DNA from: Amia ocellicauda
Lineage: Eukaryota; Chordata; Actinopteri; Amiiformes; Amiidae
Assembly: GCF_036373705.1 (NCBI RefSeq)
Contig: NC_089856.1
Coordinates: 557,501-621,500 of the forward strand
DNA: 64,000 nucleotides
Reading direction: 5' to 3'
The position numbers and the translations under genes were made by a program. Position 1 is the first letter of the stretch. Every line of letters begins with the position of its first letter. The notes under the pieces are model-generated. The model did no database searches, was not told the DNA's origin, and was given only the letters and a program-made list of their open reading frames with translations. Positions 1 to 9,800 of this stretch are shown here, one piece after another.

Positions 1-80
1 ACTTAGGATTGTATAGATTACTGGAAAAACATGTTTGAGAACCCCTTTGAAACAAGCAGTGGTTAATCAGCCGTCCGCTT

Positions 81-227
81 TTAATAGATCGTTAATAACA
101 TCCTATATAAACAGCACATGTGTTATAAGACGCCTTTGGCCTGCATGTGATGGACCGGCTTTGTGGAAATATTATTAATAGATAGTTAATAACCACCTAT
201 ATAAACAGCACATGTGTTATAAGATGC
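81..227. repeat. Two-copy direct repeat (54-bp core, 93-bp spacing)
   Basis: Positions 81-134 and 174-227 carry nearly the same AT-rich 54-bp block, sharing 'CCTATATAAACAGCACATG' and 'TGTTATAAGA'. The copies differ at a few positions. No coding potential is seen. It may be a local duplication or part of an old dispersed repeat. Confidence 0.6.
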
Positions 228-1090
228 CAGCCGTCTGTGCGCAGCTGCAGCGGAGTCCTGATTTGTGAAAATGGTGTCACTCTGTGATTTGTTCGGGTTA
301 TAACACATTTATAACGAGCTCGGCCCGGTTCGTGGCGGCTCGATGTGTGTGCGGCGCTGTTTGTGTCCCTGGTGCTGAAGACCTGCAGGTCTGGTTTCCA
401 CAGCCCCGTGAACCGCACTCTGCACGGCACCAAGCGAGGTTGTCTGGAGAGGTAGTGGCAAAGTAAACCCAGTACAAATATTGACTATCCCAGGTGATTT
501 ATTGTGATAAAATGATTCTATTATGTTGGTATCACTTTGAAATAAAATGGTGTGGTACTGGTTCCTGAGTACTGCATGTATGACCAGCGCAGCACGTCCA
601 TGCGGGCCTGGCATGTGCAGTGTACATCCTGGGGGGCTCATGTGTGAAGTCATGCGGAATCACACCTCCTTACTTAAAATGTGACCAACATTAAAACATT
701 ACACTAGCATGCATTTTTAAACGTACAAGTGCTCATGTAAGAATACAGTGCAGGGGTGTGGAGGCAGACAGAGGAGCTGTGTTCAGGGGCAGGGAGGGGG
801 TTCATGTGTACAGAAAATATAACACATATTCATAAATAAACACATCCATTAAAAATGAAATAATGAATAAATCAATCAATATGGAGTGATAGAAGGCCAT
901 AGCCATGTTTGATGTGTGATTGTCGCTGAGTTCAAGACATGAAATGCGATTCTGCCAAAAAGCTGAGCTAAAAATCTCAATGAAATCCATGAAATCAGGT
1001 AGATCTGGACTTGGTTGCACCCAACATGTCCCCTTCCACTGCCTCATGATTTTGTTTAACTTTTTGATTTCTGAAAAATAGTTAACATGA
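228..1090. other. Flank without a recognisable gene
   Basis: Mixed AT-rich and moderately GC-rich sequence. Short open frames exist on both strands but lack family similarity or convincing splice context. I see no RNA gene. Confidence 0.4.
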
Positions 1091-1154
1091 TTGCTCAATG
1101 AAGACCTTCCTGATACCCCCTCCTTTCAGGTTTATTTTGTATATATTTTTTCCA

Positions 1155-1384
1155 AACAGAATGACAAAATTGCCACAACTGATGGTTTCCCTCATATGTG
1201 CTACACCCCGATGCACTGCATGTTCATTTTCTTGCCTCCGATTCGGAATTCACGGCCGCAAATCTCAGGGTCTCAATCTGATGATGTACAGGAGTTCAAT
1301 AATCCGATTCCGCTCCAGTCTCTGTCACTGTCGCAGCTGGACACGGGTCCCATTGAGATGAAGGAGTTAGTCGAGACGGTTTAG
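1155..1384 (+). CDS. Possible terminal coding exon, unidentified
   Basis: A strong splice-acceptor-like sequence (TTTTTTCCAAACAG) ends just before an open frame that begins N-D-K-I-A-T-T-D-G and runs about 74 codons to a TAG at 1382-1384. The product would be polar, with a Q/S/D-rich middle and an acidic end (E-M-K-E-L-V-E-T-V). An AATAAA lies downstream near 1804, as expected for a last exon plus 3' UTR of a + strand gene entering from the left. I do not recognise the protein, and no second exon lies in the window to support it. It may equally be a chance frame or a decayed mobile-element fragment. Confidence 0.2.
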
Positions 1385-2063
1385 CCAGTCCAAGCCTCGG
1401 AGCTCAGCGAGAGTCCGGCATGATTGAAAACATCACTTCGCAAACCTCCTGCGTCCGAAACCGGCCGGAGCCCTGGCACCTGCTGCCCCCCAAACCACAG
1501 CAACACAACACGAATACTGCCTGCTACAACACAACACAACACTGATATAGCCTGCTACACAATACTTTCATACTAAAACACAACTCTTTTACACCGTAGC
1601 ACAAAACTTGATTACGAGTTAGGTAGACATCCAATACATAAATTGTACACAAAACACCACATCATTCCTCTCTCTGTGTATACATATTTTAATCACCACC
1701 TATATAAAATTAAAAATAAAACCTACATTGCCTTATATATCTCTTCTGCAGTGGACAATGCGAGGAGTCGGCATTTCCCAGATAATCGCTTCGATGATAA
1801 AAAAAATAAAGTCTGGGACGCAAATGCCTGCAAAGCAGAGAACACATCTATAACACAATAACAGTGTATTTTTCCAAAGCTAAAACACTGAGGTAGATGT
1901 GTTCACTGTAATCCACTCTCTACACGCGTGGCGTGACACTTCCCCGACACCTGGTCTTATCTTTTGTGCTGTTGTTTATTGTTCAGAAAAATACACATTT
2001 TGAGAGTAACATCTGTATCAATGTGGAGCTTATAGTGTCCCGTCAGTGTCTCAGCCCGGCCGC

Positions 2064-2065
2064 AC

Positions 2066-2107
<42 letters not shown>

Positions 2108-2430
2108 AGTGTGTTGAGTGTGTGTGTGTGTGTGTCTGTGTCTGTGTGAGAGTGTGTTGAGTGTGTGTGTGTGTGTGTCTGTGTCTGTGTGAGAGTGTGT
2201 TGAGTGTGTGTGTGTGTGTGTGTGTGTGCCTGTGTCTGTGTGAGAGTGTGTTGAGTGTGTGTGTGAGTGTGTGTGGGTGTGAGAGTGTGTTGAGTGTGTG
2301 TTTGTGTGTGTGTGTGTGTGTGTCTGTGTCTTTGTGAGAGTGTGTTGAGTGTGTGTGTGTGTCTGTGTCTGTGTGAGTGTGTGTGGGTGTGAGAGTGTGT
2401 TGAGTGTGTGTTTGTGTGTGTGTGTGTAAC
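2064..2430. repeat. GT-rich minisatellite
   Basis: (GT)n tracts are interrupted at near-regular intervals by 'GAGAGTGTGTTGAG', so this is a compound tandem array and not a plain dinucleotide run. The long histidine/threonine-rich open frame on the minus strand is a product of the repeat. Confidence 0.9.
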
Positions 2431-3075
2431 TGGAGTTACACACCTTGTGAGTTTCTATATCTGTACCGACCTGTAAATGAATCGGCAGCGGGGGGACTCA
2501 GAGTTATTTGCAATTATGATTCACATAATAATGTATTTATTCATTTCCACAAGAGACACGTTCACAGCGTCACAGGGGCTAAATACAATCAGTACACAAT
2601 AAAATACACAATAAACACACATCTCCGTCGCACACATGATTTGAATGGAGCGCTCTCAGGGGGGTTGTGGGGTTTGTATTGCAGACCTTTGTGTTTAATT
2701 GTAAGTGTTATGGTTTGTGGCTTTTTTTGTACATTCTGTATGTTTTTTGTGTGGTGAGGAGGTTTTGATGGGGGGTGGGGGTGTGATTTTCTTTGTGCAG
2801 AACAGCACTTATGTTTGACTTGTTTTTTCTTTTTAGTTCAATGAAGGGGGTTGAAAAGTGAGTAACTGGCACTTTTTGGGATGGGCGCAGTGTAGATTTG
2901 GGATGAGATTGAAAATACAGCCTGTCTGTTTGTCTGTCCACCCGGGCCAGATATTTACACCGTATACACAAAATACAAACGTATTTACATTAAAAGGTTA
3001 AAAATAAAACCAAATTAAAAACGTCTTTTTATAATGGAAATTAAAATAAATGTGCTGTAAAGCTGTGCTGCAACG

Positions 3076-3352
3076 CAGTGGTTTCCAGCCGTGGTCCTGG
3101 GGACCCCCTACCCTGTTGTTTTTTGTTCCAATTGAGCAATTACTTAATTGAAACCTTAATTGAACTAATAATTTCCTTTTAATTATTTTAAACAATGGGG
3201 CTTTTAACTATAACATTGTATATTGAACTTATCTTATTAAGAAACCACATTTTATTATCAGTTACATAATTTAAAAAGTCAAATGTAAGCAAAGTATTAG
3301 TTCAATTAAGGGTTCAATTAAATAATTGAGAGCTCAGTTGAAACAGAAGCCA
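3076..3352. mobile_element. Non-autonomous hAT-like element with inverted arms
   Basis: Starts CAGTGGTTTCCAGCC, passes a 'CTGGGGACCCCCTACCC' block and AATT-rich sequence, and returns as the approximate reverse complement (TTCAATTAAGGGTTCAATTAA, then AGCCAGCAGGGT). The CAGTGGTT(C/T)CCA terminus is typical of hAT/Charlie-like elements. A second, better copy lies at 17.8-18.1 kb and partial copies at 16.67 and 19.97 kb. The right arm is degraded. Confidence 0.6.
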
Positions 3353-3962
3353 GCAGGGTGTAGCTGCGTGTGTGCGGGGCTGTGTGTGTCCAGCACAGGG
3401 TCTCCCAGGCGGATCCGTCTGTCCGTCTGTTTGTGTGTTTGTTTGTTTGTGAGTGGCAATCCTGGTCTTCTCCTCCCCAGCAGTTTTACAGTTTAACTCT
3501 GAATTGCGTGTTGTGTTGAAGGGCAGTGTACTCAGTTGTGTCATGTTGTATTTGACAGGAGTGTCTTGGTTGTTTTATGTTGCTTTCCTGTATTGTGTCC
3601 TGGTTCTGTATTGTATTGTCACTGTGTTGTGCTTTTTCTTGTTGTTGCTGTGTATTTGTTGTATCTGTAGCTCTCTGCCTCTGTATTTATTTAGTTTAAA
3701 TTATTTTAATTTTATCACTGCAGGTTTACCACACACTGCCCCAAATACTCTGACACTGCACCTCTCACACTCACAATCACACACACACACACACGTAAAT
3801 ACTGTCCCAGATACACAGAATTTACACCACACACACTCTCGCTTAATTTCAGTTCACCACAAACATATAATTTTTTCTTTGTTGCAGGGTCCCGTCCCAT
3901 CCCCTCACCTCTCCCTCTCCCTCTCCCTCCCTCTCTCTCTCCTCCTCTCCCTCTCGCTGTCC

Positions 3963-5763
3963 ATGCCTCGGTCATTCCTTGTCAGGAGTAAGAGGGGGGC
4001 ATCCCATCAGGGCTCCCTGGAGAGCAGAGCCTGGAGGAGCGGGGGACAGAGAGACAAAGAGCAGGGTGAGAGAGAGAGAGAGAGAGGGAAGGATGGAGGG
4101 GAAAACCATAAAGACACCTGCTGACTGAACTGACTCAGCAGTGTTAAAATCCCTCCCTCTTCCTCTCACTCCCTCTCTCCCTCCCCAGGCTCTCGGTATG
4201 CCAGTCTCCTGCGCAGCGTCCCCGACTTACAGGGGGACGCAGAATTAAAGGTGTCCCGCAGACCTTCGACCCCAGAGAGCAGGGAGCCACTGCACAGTCA
4301 CGGCGCCTGTCCGGAGCCCTCGGCCTCTGACCCCGTGACCCCCCAGCCCCGGGGCGCCGCGCAGTCAGAGACGGACCGGCCGCGCCCTGCAGGTACGGAG
4401 ACACTCGGGGCCTTGTGTTGGACTGTTATGATTATTGACAGTATCGGTCTGATCAGCATTAGTTTTGTTTTAAGTGTTGAAATGGCGTCTCTGCACTGAA
4501 CACAGTGTGACTGTGAATTTGAACTCTAATCTCTCTCTCTCTCTCTCTCTGTCTCTCCCTCCCTCAGAGGAGACACCGTGTGAAGACGCCCCCCCCCAGC
4601 AGTCCAGTCTACCGCCTCTCTCTGTGCCCTGGCCGCCTACCTGTCTCGCCGCCGCCTCAGACCTGCAGCAGCTCCTGCACTCCCTGCTGAGTGAGGGGGC
4701 AGCCGGCAGGGGGCCGCGGGGGGAGGCGGCAGCTCTGCTGTGCACTCAGCTGCTCGGCTTCAGACCCCCCCACAGCAAGTGCCCCGTCTGTGGAAAGGTC
4801 AGTGTGAGGGGGGGTAATTAAAAGTGGAAATTTATTGTAAGTAATCAGCGGTCCAAACAGTGGGAGGATCACCAGAGACATGTAAACACTGTCCCTCTCT
4901 GTCCCTCTGTCTCTCCCTCTCTGTGTCTCATTTTCACTCTTCATCTGAGTGTCTTCTGTGATTCTCCCTCTCTCCCATCCAAAGCAGGATTTTGACTAAT
5001 TGAAGAATACATAAATTAGCTAATTAACTATCTCTCCCCCTCCCTCAGATATTCTCCTCCCCAACTGGTCTGGAGACACACCTCCACAGGTCACATGTCA
5101 GCAGGCTGAGCCTCCCATTAGCCAGTTTCTCCAAGGCTAGTGGCCAATCATACAGCTTCAAGCCAGAGCACAGCATCCACTGCCAGGTCAAGGTAAGGTC
5201 AAGGGGCAAAGGGCAGCTTCATTCATGTGGTTTTGTTTTATTAACCTTCAGGGGTAACTGTGTGTGTGTGGTGTAGTATACTGTACAGTGTGTGTGTATT
5301 TCAGGAGCGCAGTTTCAGCTGTAAGGTGTGTGGGAAGGTGTTCAAGCGCTCGTCCACGCTGTCCACTCACCTGCTCATCCACTCGGACACGCGGCCGTAT
5401 CCCTGCCAGCACTGCGGCAAGAGGTTCCACCAGAAATCAGACATGAAGAAGCACACCTTCATCCACACAGGTGACATGCACATGCACACGCACACGCACA
5501 TGGCAGGAGGGAGCGTCCCGCAGTGCCGGCATTTACCCCGGTGTCTCTCTCTCTGCCCCCCAGGTGAGAAGCCCCACGTGTGCCAGGTGTGCGGGAAGGC
5601 GTTCAGTCAGAGCTCTAACCTGATCACGCACAGCCGCAAACACACAGGCTTCACGCCCTTCAGCTGCCCACGCTGCCCCCGCGGCTTCCAGCGCAAAGTG
5701 GACCTGCGGCGCCACCTGGACTCCCACTGCGGCCCCGAGCTGCCCCTCACCCCTGACCTCTGA
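3963..5763 (+). CDS. gfi1-like: GFI1-family zinc-finger transcriptional repressor
   Basis: Nuclear repressor. The first residues, [11 protein letters not shown], form the SNAG domain that in GFI1/GFI1B recruits LSD1-CoREST. Coding exons: 3963-4065, 4189-4392, 4568-4797, 5049-5186 (or 5192), 5305-5470, 5564-5763; 346 or 348 residues, close to GFI1B (330) and shorter than GFI1 (422). The linker (about 35-165) is P/S/E-rich and poorly conserved. Zinc fingers occupy about 174-340. Finger 1 (C-P-V-C-G-K ... T-H-L-H-R-S-H) is split between exons 3 and 4. Finger 2 has lost both cysteines. Fingers 3-5, the DNA-binding ones in the family ([30 protein letters not shown]), are nearly identical to GFI1. 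Finger 6 keeps C-x2-C (CPRC) and QRKVDLRRH. The start codon is fixed by the SNAG motif. Which paralogue it is cannot be settled by reading alone; the neighbourhood argues for a third family member. Confidence 0.93.
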
Positions 5764-6080
5764 CCTGGGCCCGGCCGGAGCATGGACCCAAACCGGACTC
5801 ACATCGCTAGCCCCGGGGCCCCAGACAATTAGATAATTTAACTCACCATTATTTCATTGCATTAGCGATCAGTTAATTGAAATGTTTATTGCCCTTGAAC
5901 TGCTGACCCGGTTTGACAGACTGCTTTGCCGGCAGCTGCGGTGTCTCCCCCCCCCCCATTCCTTAACGAAACTCAGATAACGAGCCAATTAATGACTGTT
6001 GTATAGAATTCCGATATGAATACGTGTTGTAATTATTTTGAAATGTCATGTAGTAGTAATGATACCACACTTATTGTATT

Positions 6081-6086
6081 AATAAA
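6081..6086 (+). terminator. gfi1-like: Poly(A) signal of gfi1-like
   Basis: AATAAA 318 bp after the stop codon; a second hexamer sits at 6117-6122. Confidence 0.7.
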
Positions 6087-6270
6087 GACGTGTCAGATCT
6101 CTTTTCCTGTCTGAGTAATAAATGTGTGACAGCCCAGGGACTGGGCCCGAGCTGGGGCTCTGAGGGGGTGCGGTTCCGGCCGGGTCCACCAGAGGGCGCC
6201 GATATCTCCGGTCCCCAGCTGCCGTAGTGTCGAGATGTTCGCTCTGACACAGTGCACACAGGTAATGATG

Positions 6271-6276
6271 TTTATT
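6271..6276 (-). terminator. tgfbr3l: Poly(A) signal of tgfbr3l
   Basis: TTTATT on the + strand reads AATAAA on the minus strand, about 530 bp past the receptor stop codon. An acceptor-like CCCTTTTCCAG precedes 6622, and the stop codon is followed at once by a donor-like AG|GTGAGA, so the 3' UTR may be split by an intron between about 6805 and 6623. Confidence 0.6.
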
Positions 6277-6299
6277 TAAAGTAAAGCTCTTCGTACACA

Positions 6300-6800
6300 G
6301 GACGACACAGTGTCACAGCTGCACACGCACACAACACACACACACACACAGTGGTACAAAGCTTCTCCTTGTCCCCCCCAGCTCTTCTGGAGTATGAACT
6401 CTCTTTTTCACCTTCTTCCAAAGACTGACACAACCACACACACAGATACACACACACACACAGACTGACACAGCCACTCACAAAATACACACACACTCTC
6501 ACACACGCGCACACACACAGACTGGCACAGCCACTCACAAGTTACACACACTCTCACACAGATACACACAGGCAAGTCTTTTTCTGTGTTTTGTCTTCCT
6601 CGTCTCCTTCACATCACAGCCTGGAAAAGGGAGAGAGATTCGGTCACAGAGCAGAGGTCACGTGAGAGATGCTGTGTGTGAGTGTGTGTGTTGTGAGAGT
6701 GTATAGGTGTGGGTCAGTGTGTGTGTGTGTGTGTGTCAGTGTGTCAGTGTTAGCGTGTGTATGTGTTTGTGTGAATGTGTGTCAGTGTGTGAGTGTGTAT
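6300..6800. repeat. CA/GT-rich microsatellite tracts in the tgfbr3l 3' region
   Basis: CA-rich tracts at about 6320-6570 and a GT tract at 6665-6800 flank a short unique segment. This falls in the 3' UTR or 3' UTR intron of tgfbr3l. Confidence 0.7.
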
Positions 6801-6807
6801 CTCACCT

Positions 6808-9800
6808 CTACACAGAACTGCTGGACTGTTCCACCAGCGCGGGGGGGTTCAGGGGGGCCGCAGTGGTCCGGTCCGTAGGGTCCAGGAAATGTTTCCTCCG
6901 TTGCCGTGATGACAGTCCTGATGGCACAGAGTGTTGATTTAGTATGAATCAATTAATTAGTTAATTAAATGCATTACATTCACACAACAGGGACAGTGTA
7001 TACAATATAATAACATTATCATTAAGAACAATTAACATCTTGAACTATAAGTTGCAGTGCAGCCCAGTATAACAGTCCGATCCTGTCCTATACGGCCCAG
7101 TCCAGCCCAGCTGTACCAGTTCGGTAGTAGATGCACCACAGCGCCCCCATCAGTCCAGCCCCAATCAGGAACGCCGTGAACACCACAGACAGAACCGCAG
7201 CCGTGTCCAACCCTGCAGACACTGAGACAGAGAGAGGGAGAGAGAGAGGGGGAGGGAGAGAGAATAGTTGACATTTCTTACTAATGCTCTGGCAATACTC
7301 ATTCTGGTCCTGCCAATAATGCACTCTGAATCTGAATCAGAGAGAAAATCAGAACTGCGTCCAACCCTGCAGGCAGAGAGAGAGAGGAGAGAGAGAGCAG
7401 GACTCACTCGTGACGGGGAGCCGTGATTTGGACAGCGCTCTCATGTGGGGTGTGACGAATTCCTGACCTGCAGACACACAACAACACTCTGTCAGCAGAA
7501 TAACAGTTTGAATTTGGAATACAGACAAAGAGAGAGAGAGAGAGAAAACTGAGGGACAGCAACAGAGAGAGAGGGAGTCAGGCAAAGACACAGAGACTGA
7601 GAGAGACAGAGGGACAGACAGAGAAACACAACGACCCAGAGAGAGAGATGCACAGAGAGACAGGGAGACCCAGAGAGAGACACAGAGAGAGGCACACCCA
7701 CAGAGACACACACAGACCGCACAATGGACACAGACACAGGGCTTTACTGACCGGCAGTGTTGGTGAGGACATGCCCCCCCCCAGCGGGCTGCGTGACCAG
7801 CAGGGGGCGAGAGAGGGTGCGGGTGAACTGGGGGTGGTGGGACAGGGAGGAAGTGGGGGCCAGGCGGCCGGTGCACACGTCATCCAGAGACACACACTGA
7901 GAGAAAAAGAGAGGGAGGGATGGTTAGACAAACTGATAAAGCAAAGACACCACCCCCTCCTGCCCCGCCCCCTTCCCCTCTCTCCGTACCTGGGGCAGAG
8001 TCGCACCCGGATGGGGTCCTCTGCCATAGCCTCGGCGCTCCTCTGCTCTGGGGCCCCACGCCGGCCCCCGTGGCCCCCGGCACTGCATCAGGTTGCAATG
8101 GACGAATTGCACGGAGTTGTTGAAGACGGGACGGAGGACGAAACTGAAGCGCTGTCTGGGAACCTGCCCCTCGCCTTCACCCTCGCCCTTCCCGCCACTC
8201 CCGCGCTCCTCCTCCCTCTCGCCCCTGTGGCCGCGTCTCTCGCTCTCTCCCCGCGTTCCTCTCCCTGTCCCCCTCCACTCCTCTCCTCTCACTCCCTCGT
8301 TCATCCCCTCGCCCTCAGGGCTGTAGAAGGTGAGGGAGGGGTCGTGTGGGCAGTCCCGCTGTATGAGGGTCCAGACCGGGGCGGCCCTGGGGTCGGAGTG
8401 GGGCGACACCACACAGGACTGCACCCCAACGCCCCCGTCCCACCCCAGCACCGACACCTGGAGAGAGAGAGAGGGAGGGAGACGCTGGGGATATTCCTGT
8501 GTGTGTTGTTCCCATCACCCAGTTCCTGAGCATTGATGCCAATAAAGCATTTTTGAATTTGAACACAGACATGACATTTATGTATAAATATACATACAGA
8601 CGGGTGACAAATGAAAGGAAAAACCCACATACAGTGTCTCAGTGAGGTGAGGAGCCACAGAACAGCTTCAATGCTCTTGGCACAGATTCTACGAGTCTCT
8701 GGACTCTACTGGAGGGATGGACACCATTCTTACAAAAGATATTCCCTCATTTGGGGTTTTGATGATGGTGGAGGAGAGCGCTGTCTAACACGTCGGTCCA
8801 CAATCTCCCATAGGTGTTCAACTGGGCTGAGATCTGGTGACTGAAGGCCAGAGCATATGAGTCGCATCATTTTCACACTCATCACACCATTCAGTGACCC
8901 TCGTGCCCTGTGGATGGGCATTGTCATCCTGGAAGAGACACTCCCATCAGGACAGAAATGTGTCACCATAGGATAAAGGAGATCACTCAGAATAACTGCG
9001 TCATGATTTCCAGTGACCCTTCCCTCTAAGGGGACAAGTGGACCAAACCATGCCAGGAAATGCCCCCCACAGCATAACAGAGCCTCCGGACCCCCTCACT
9101 GTAGGGTCCAGCAGTCAGGCCTGTCCCGTTCTCTTGGTGTCCCACACATGCACTCACCCACTTGTCCAGAATACGAGCCAGTTGAGCGTCTGTGTGACTG
9201 AAGCTCATGTCATTCATGCCCCAATAATGACCCCTCATTCACAGTCACTTAGATCCTTTCCTCTTGCCATCTTGATCCAAAATCGAGGTCAGCTGGGCTG
9301 CTCAGCATTTGTATACATGCACAGAGCATGATGGGATTTTAATTGCTTAATTGTATCATGCAGTGCACCTGTTTGGAGGTGTCTGCATTTGTTATGTTCC
9401 TCCACTCATTTATTCAGGGTTTTCCTTTAATTTGTCACCCGTCTGTGAGAGCGAGAGAGCGGTGATGAAGTTACAGACAGAGGGGGGGAGAGACACAGAC
9501 CTCCACAAACACCCTGCTGTTGGCGGCGACGACGCAGGGCCCGGAGTCTCTGGGCAGGAAGGCCTGCGTGCTGTACAGCTCGAGGGAGAACAGCGCGCCT
9601 GCCCGCCTCGCCTCCTGCCCCGCGGGGGGGACTGTGCTGCGGGGGGGTGCCGGGGCCAGGCAGCTGAACTACGGAGAGAGAGAGAGGGGGGGGGCAGAGT
9701 TAACTCTCGAGTTAAAGCCCGTCGCTGGCCGGCCGCGGCGGCGGGGCTGACCTGCATGGCAGCCGGCGTCTCTCCATCCTCCAACGCTTCCTGCGTGCTG

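Larger units (their letters stand above)
3888..6100 (+). other. gfi1-like: gfi1-like transcription unit (extent)
   Basis: A 3' splice site (TTCTTTGTTGCAG, ending 3887) lies 75 bp before the start codon, so at least one untranslated exon probably lies upstream outside recognisable sequence. The 3' UTR runs from 5764 to about 6100. AATAAA occurs at 6081-6086 and again at 6117-6122. The opposing receptor gene has its own signal near 6271, so the two genes end tail to tail about 190 bp apart. Confidence 0.6.

Noticed and set aside
7648..8529. 293-codon + strand open frame
   Set aside because: It is antisense of tgfbr3l exons 12-13; the minus-strand reading matches betaglycan residue by residue.
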